Source of the DNA: Ignavibacteria bacterium
GTDB lineage: Bacteria; Bacteroidota; Ignavibacteria; SZUA-365
Assembly (NCBI GenBank): GCA_016720835.1
Contig: JADKJW010000031.1
Location: forward strand, 315,678 to 379,677
DNA length: 64,000 nt
Reading direction: 5' to 3'
In this document: in pieces, positions 63,604 through 64,000 of the stretch
How positions within the stretch are numbered: the stretch's first letter is position 1
How the letters are laid out: each line of letters starts with the position of its first letter
Translations under genes and position numbers: made by a program
The notes under the pieces: generated by a model
What the model was told of the DNA's origin: nothing
Databases searched by the model: none
The model's input: the letters and a program-made list of their open reading frames with translations, nothing else

Positions 63604-63940
63604 CTCTTTCTTGCGCCATGTGAAAAAGTGCGCGGAAAACCCGTGAAGCTCGCGAGCGGATTCGGCTGTTTGAGGCCTCCGGAGTTCCGACCCGATCGCC
63701 GAGACTCTCACGGAGCGCAAGATATGAGGAACGCAGGAGGCCGAGTTTCGAATCCGCCGCGAGCCCTTCCTTCGTCTGGGTAAAATCCGCGCAGGTTTTC
63801 CGCGCAGTTTTTCATCCGGCGCCTTGCTGTTTTCTTTGGTACTTTCTTTTGCAGCTGCAAAAGAAAGTACATTCATGCATTCTCGAATTGGTCTCAGATT
63901 ATTCATTGGATTGGAATCTCAATACAGTCGGAAGTTGAAA
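63604..63940. other. Intergenic region between two T9SS genes
   Basis: This stretch contains the 32-bp palindrome at 63839-63870 and otherwise nothing I can assign. The promoter and possibly the true start of the vWA gene lie here. Confidence 0.4.
63839..63870. repeat. Perfect 32-bp palindrome
   Basis: The arm gtactttcttttgcag is followed directly by its reverse complement, with no spacer. One complete 16-base arm occurs again at 1109-1124. The sequence resembles a REP-like intergenic element known from several phyla (tactttctttt...aaaagaaagta). Confidence 0.7.
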
Positions 63941-64000
63941 TCACTGCAACACTGTGACACTTTTCACAATGCGCCTCGCTCCGATATTCAGATCGAGGAA
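63941..64000 (-). CDS. C-terminal end of another T9SS sorting-domain protein (partial)
   Basis: The last 19 codons of a minus-strand gene lie at the window edge and end at TGA 63941-63943. They read FLDLNIGARRIVKSVTVLQ, which aligns closely with the end of the neighbouring vWA protein (LLETNIGAKHLVKSITVLK). It is therefore the end of a type A sorting domain, probably from a tandem relative. The rest lies beyond the window. Confidence 0.7.
   Translation of the reverse strand, partial: FLDLNIGARRIVKSVTVLQ

Noticed and set aside
63604..63906. N-terminal extension of the vWA protein
   Set aside because: The extension would place a signal peptide about 100 residues inside the protein and is encoded partly by a perfect palindrome; it looks untranslated.

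Overview
The window is GC-rich, densely coded DNA from a bacterium of the Bacteroidota/Chlorobiota/Ignavibacteriota (FCB) side of the tree. The strongest argument is the set of exported proteins ending in a type IX secretion (T9SS) sorting domain (102-1082, 32173-34941, 59303-61513, 61981-63603 and a fragment at 63941-64000). A fused E1 alpha/beta 2-oxoacid dehydrogenase and bacterial alpha-2-macroglobulins fit the same lineage. An oxygen-sensitive [FeFe] hydrogenase, its maturase HydG and a Fur-FeoA-FeoB ferrous iron system point to an anaerobic or fermentative life style. I cannot name the species. No rRNA, tRNA, CRISPR array or transposase was seen.

Layout. 1-1.1 kb: a T9SS surface protein on the minus strand. 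1.5-13.9 kb: two tandem alpha-2-macroglobulin genes. Their 3' halves are almost identical while their 5' halves are clearly diverged; the first has a broken linker and the second has at least seven frameshifts. 14-20.4 kb: a small exported protein, DedA, an APC amino-acid permease, a BrnT/BrnA-type toxin-antitoxin pair, a membrane/TPR protein and a MazEF pair. 20.5-28.7 kb, minus strand: FtsH, Der, an ABC exporter with a 52-residue membrane microprotein, an M48 lipoprotein protease and a Dus enzyme. 28.8-32.1 kb: fur-feoA-feoB and an exported protein. 32.2-40.8 kb, minus strand: a VIT/vWA T9SS protein, MnmG, a beta-CASP metallo-hydrolase and the E1 fusion. 41.1-44.4 kb: HU, a ComM-like ATPase and an alpha/beta hydrolase. 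44.5-45.7 kb: a wecG-like remnant and an unknown protein.

The most interesting block is 45.7-56.6 kb, a hydrogen metabolism and hydrogen-sensing island. On the minus strand run a receiver-only protein, hydC, hydB and hydA (an NAD-linked, probably electron-bifurcating trimeric hydrogenase), then a membrane histidine kinase and hydG. Divergently transcribed are a sensory [FeFe]-hydrogenase fused to a histidine kinase and a receiver-PAS-histidine kinase hybrid. The locus thus carries three kinases and two receivers but no DNA-binding output domain. hydA is interrupted by one extra base in a G run, which looks more like a consensus error than real decay. hydE and hydF are not in the window.

56.7-64 kb: an SDR-type oxidoreductase, a thioredoxin-TPR chaperone and three T9SS genes, the last cut by the window end. 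Degenerate period-7 to period-9 repeats (units such as ATTTCCG, ATTCACG, AACTCCC) lie between genes. Several begin exactly at or next to a stop codon, and one of them supplies the last codons and stop of the SDR gene.
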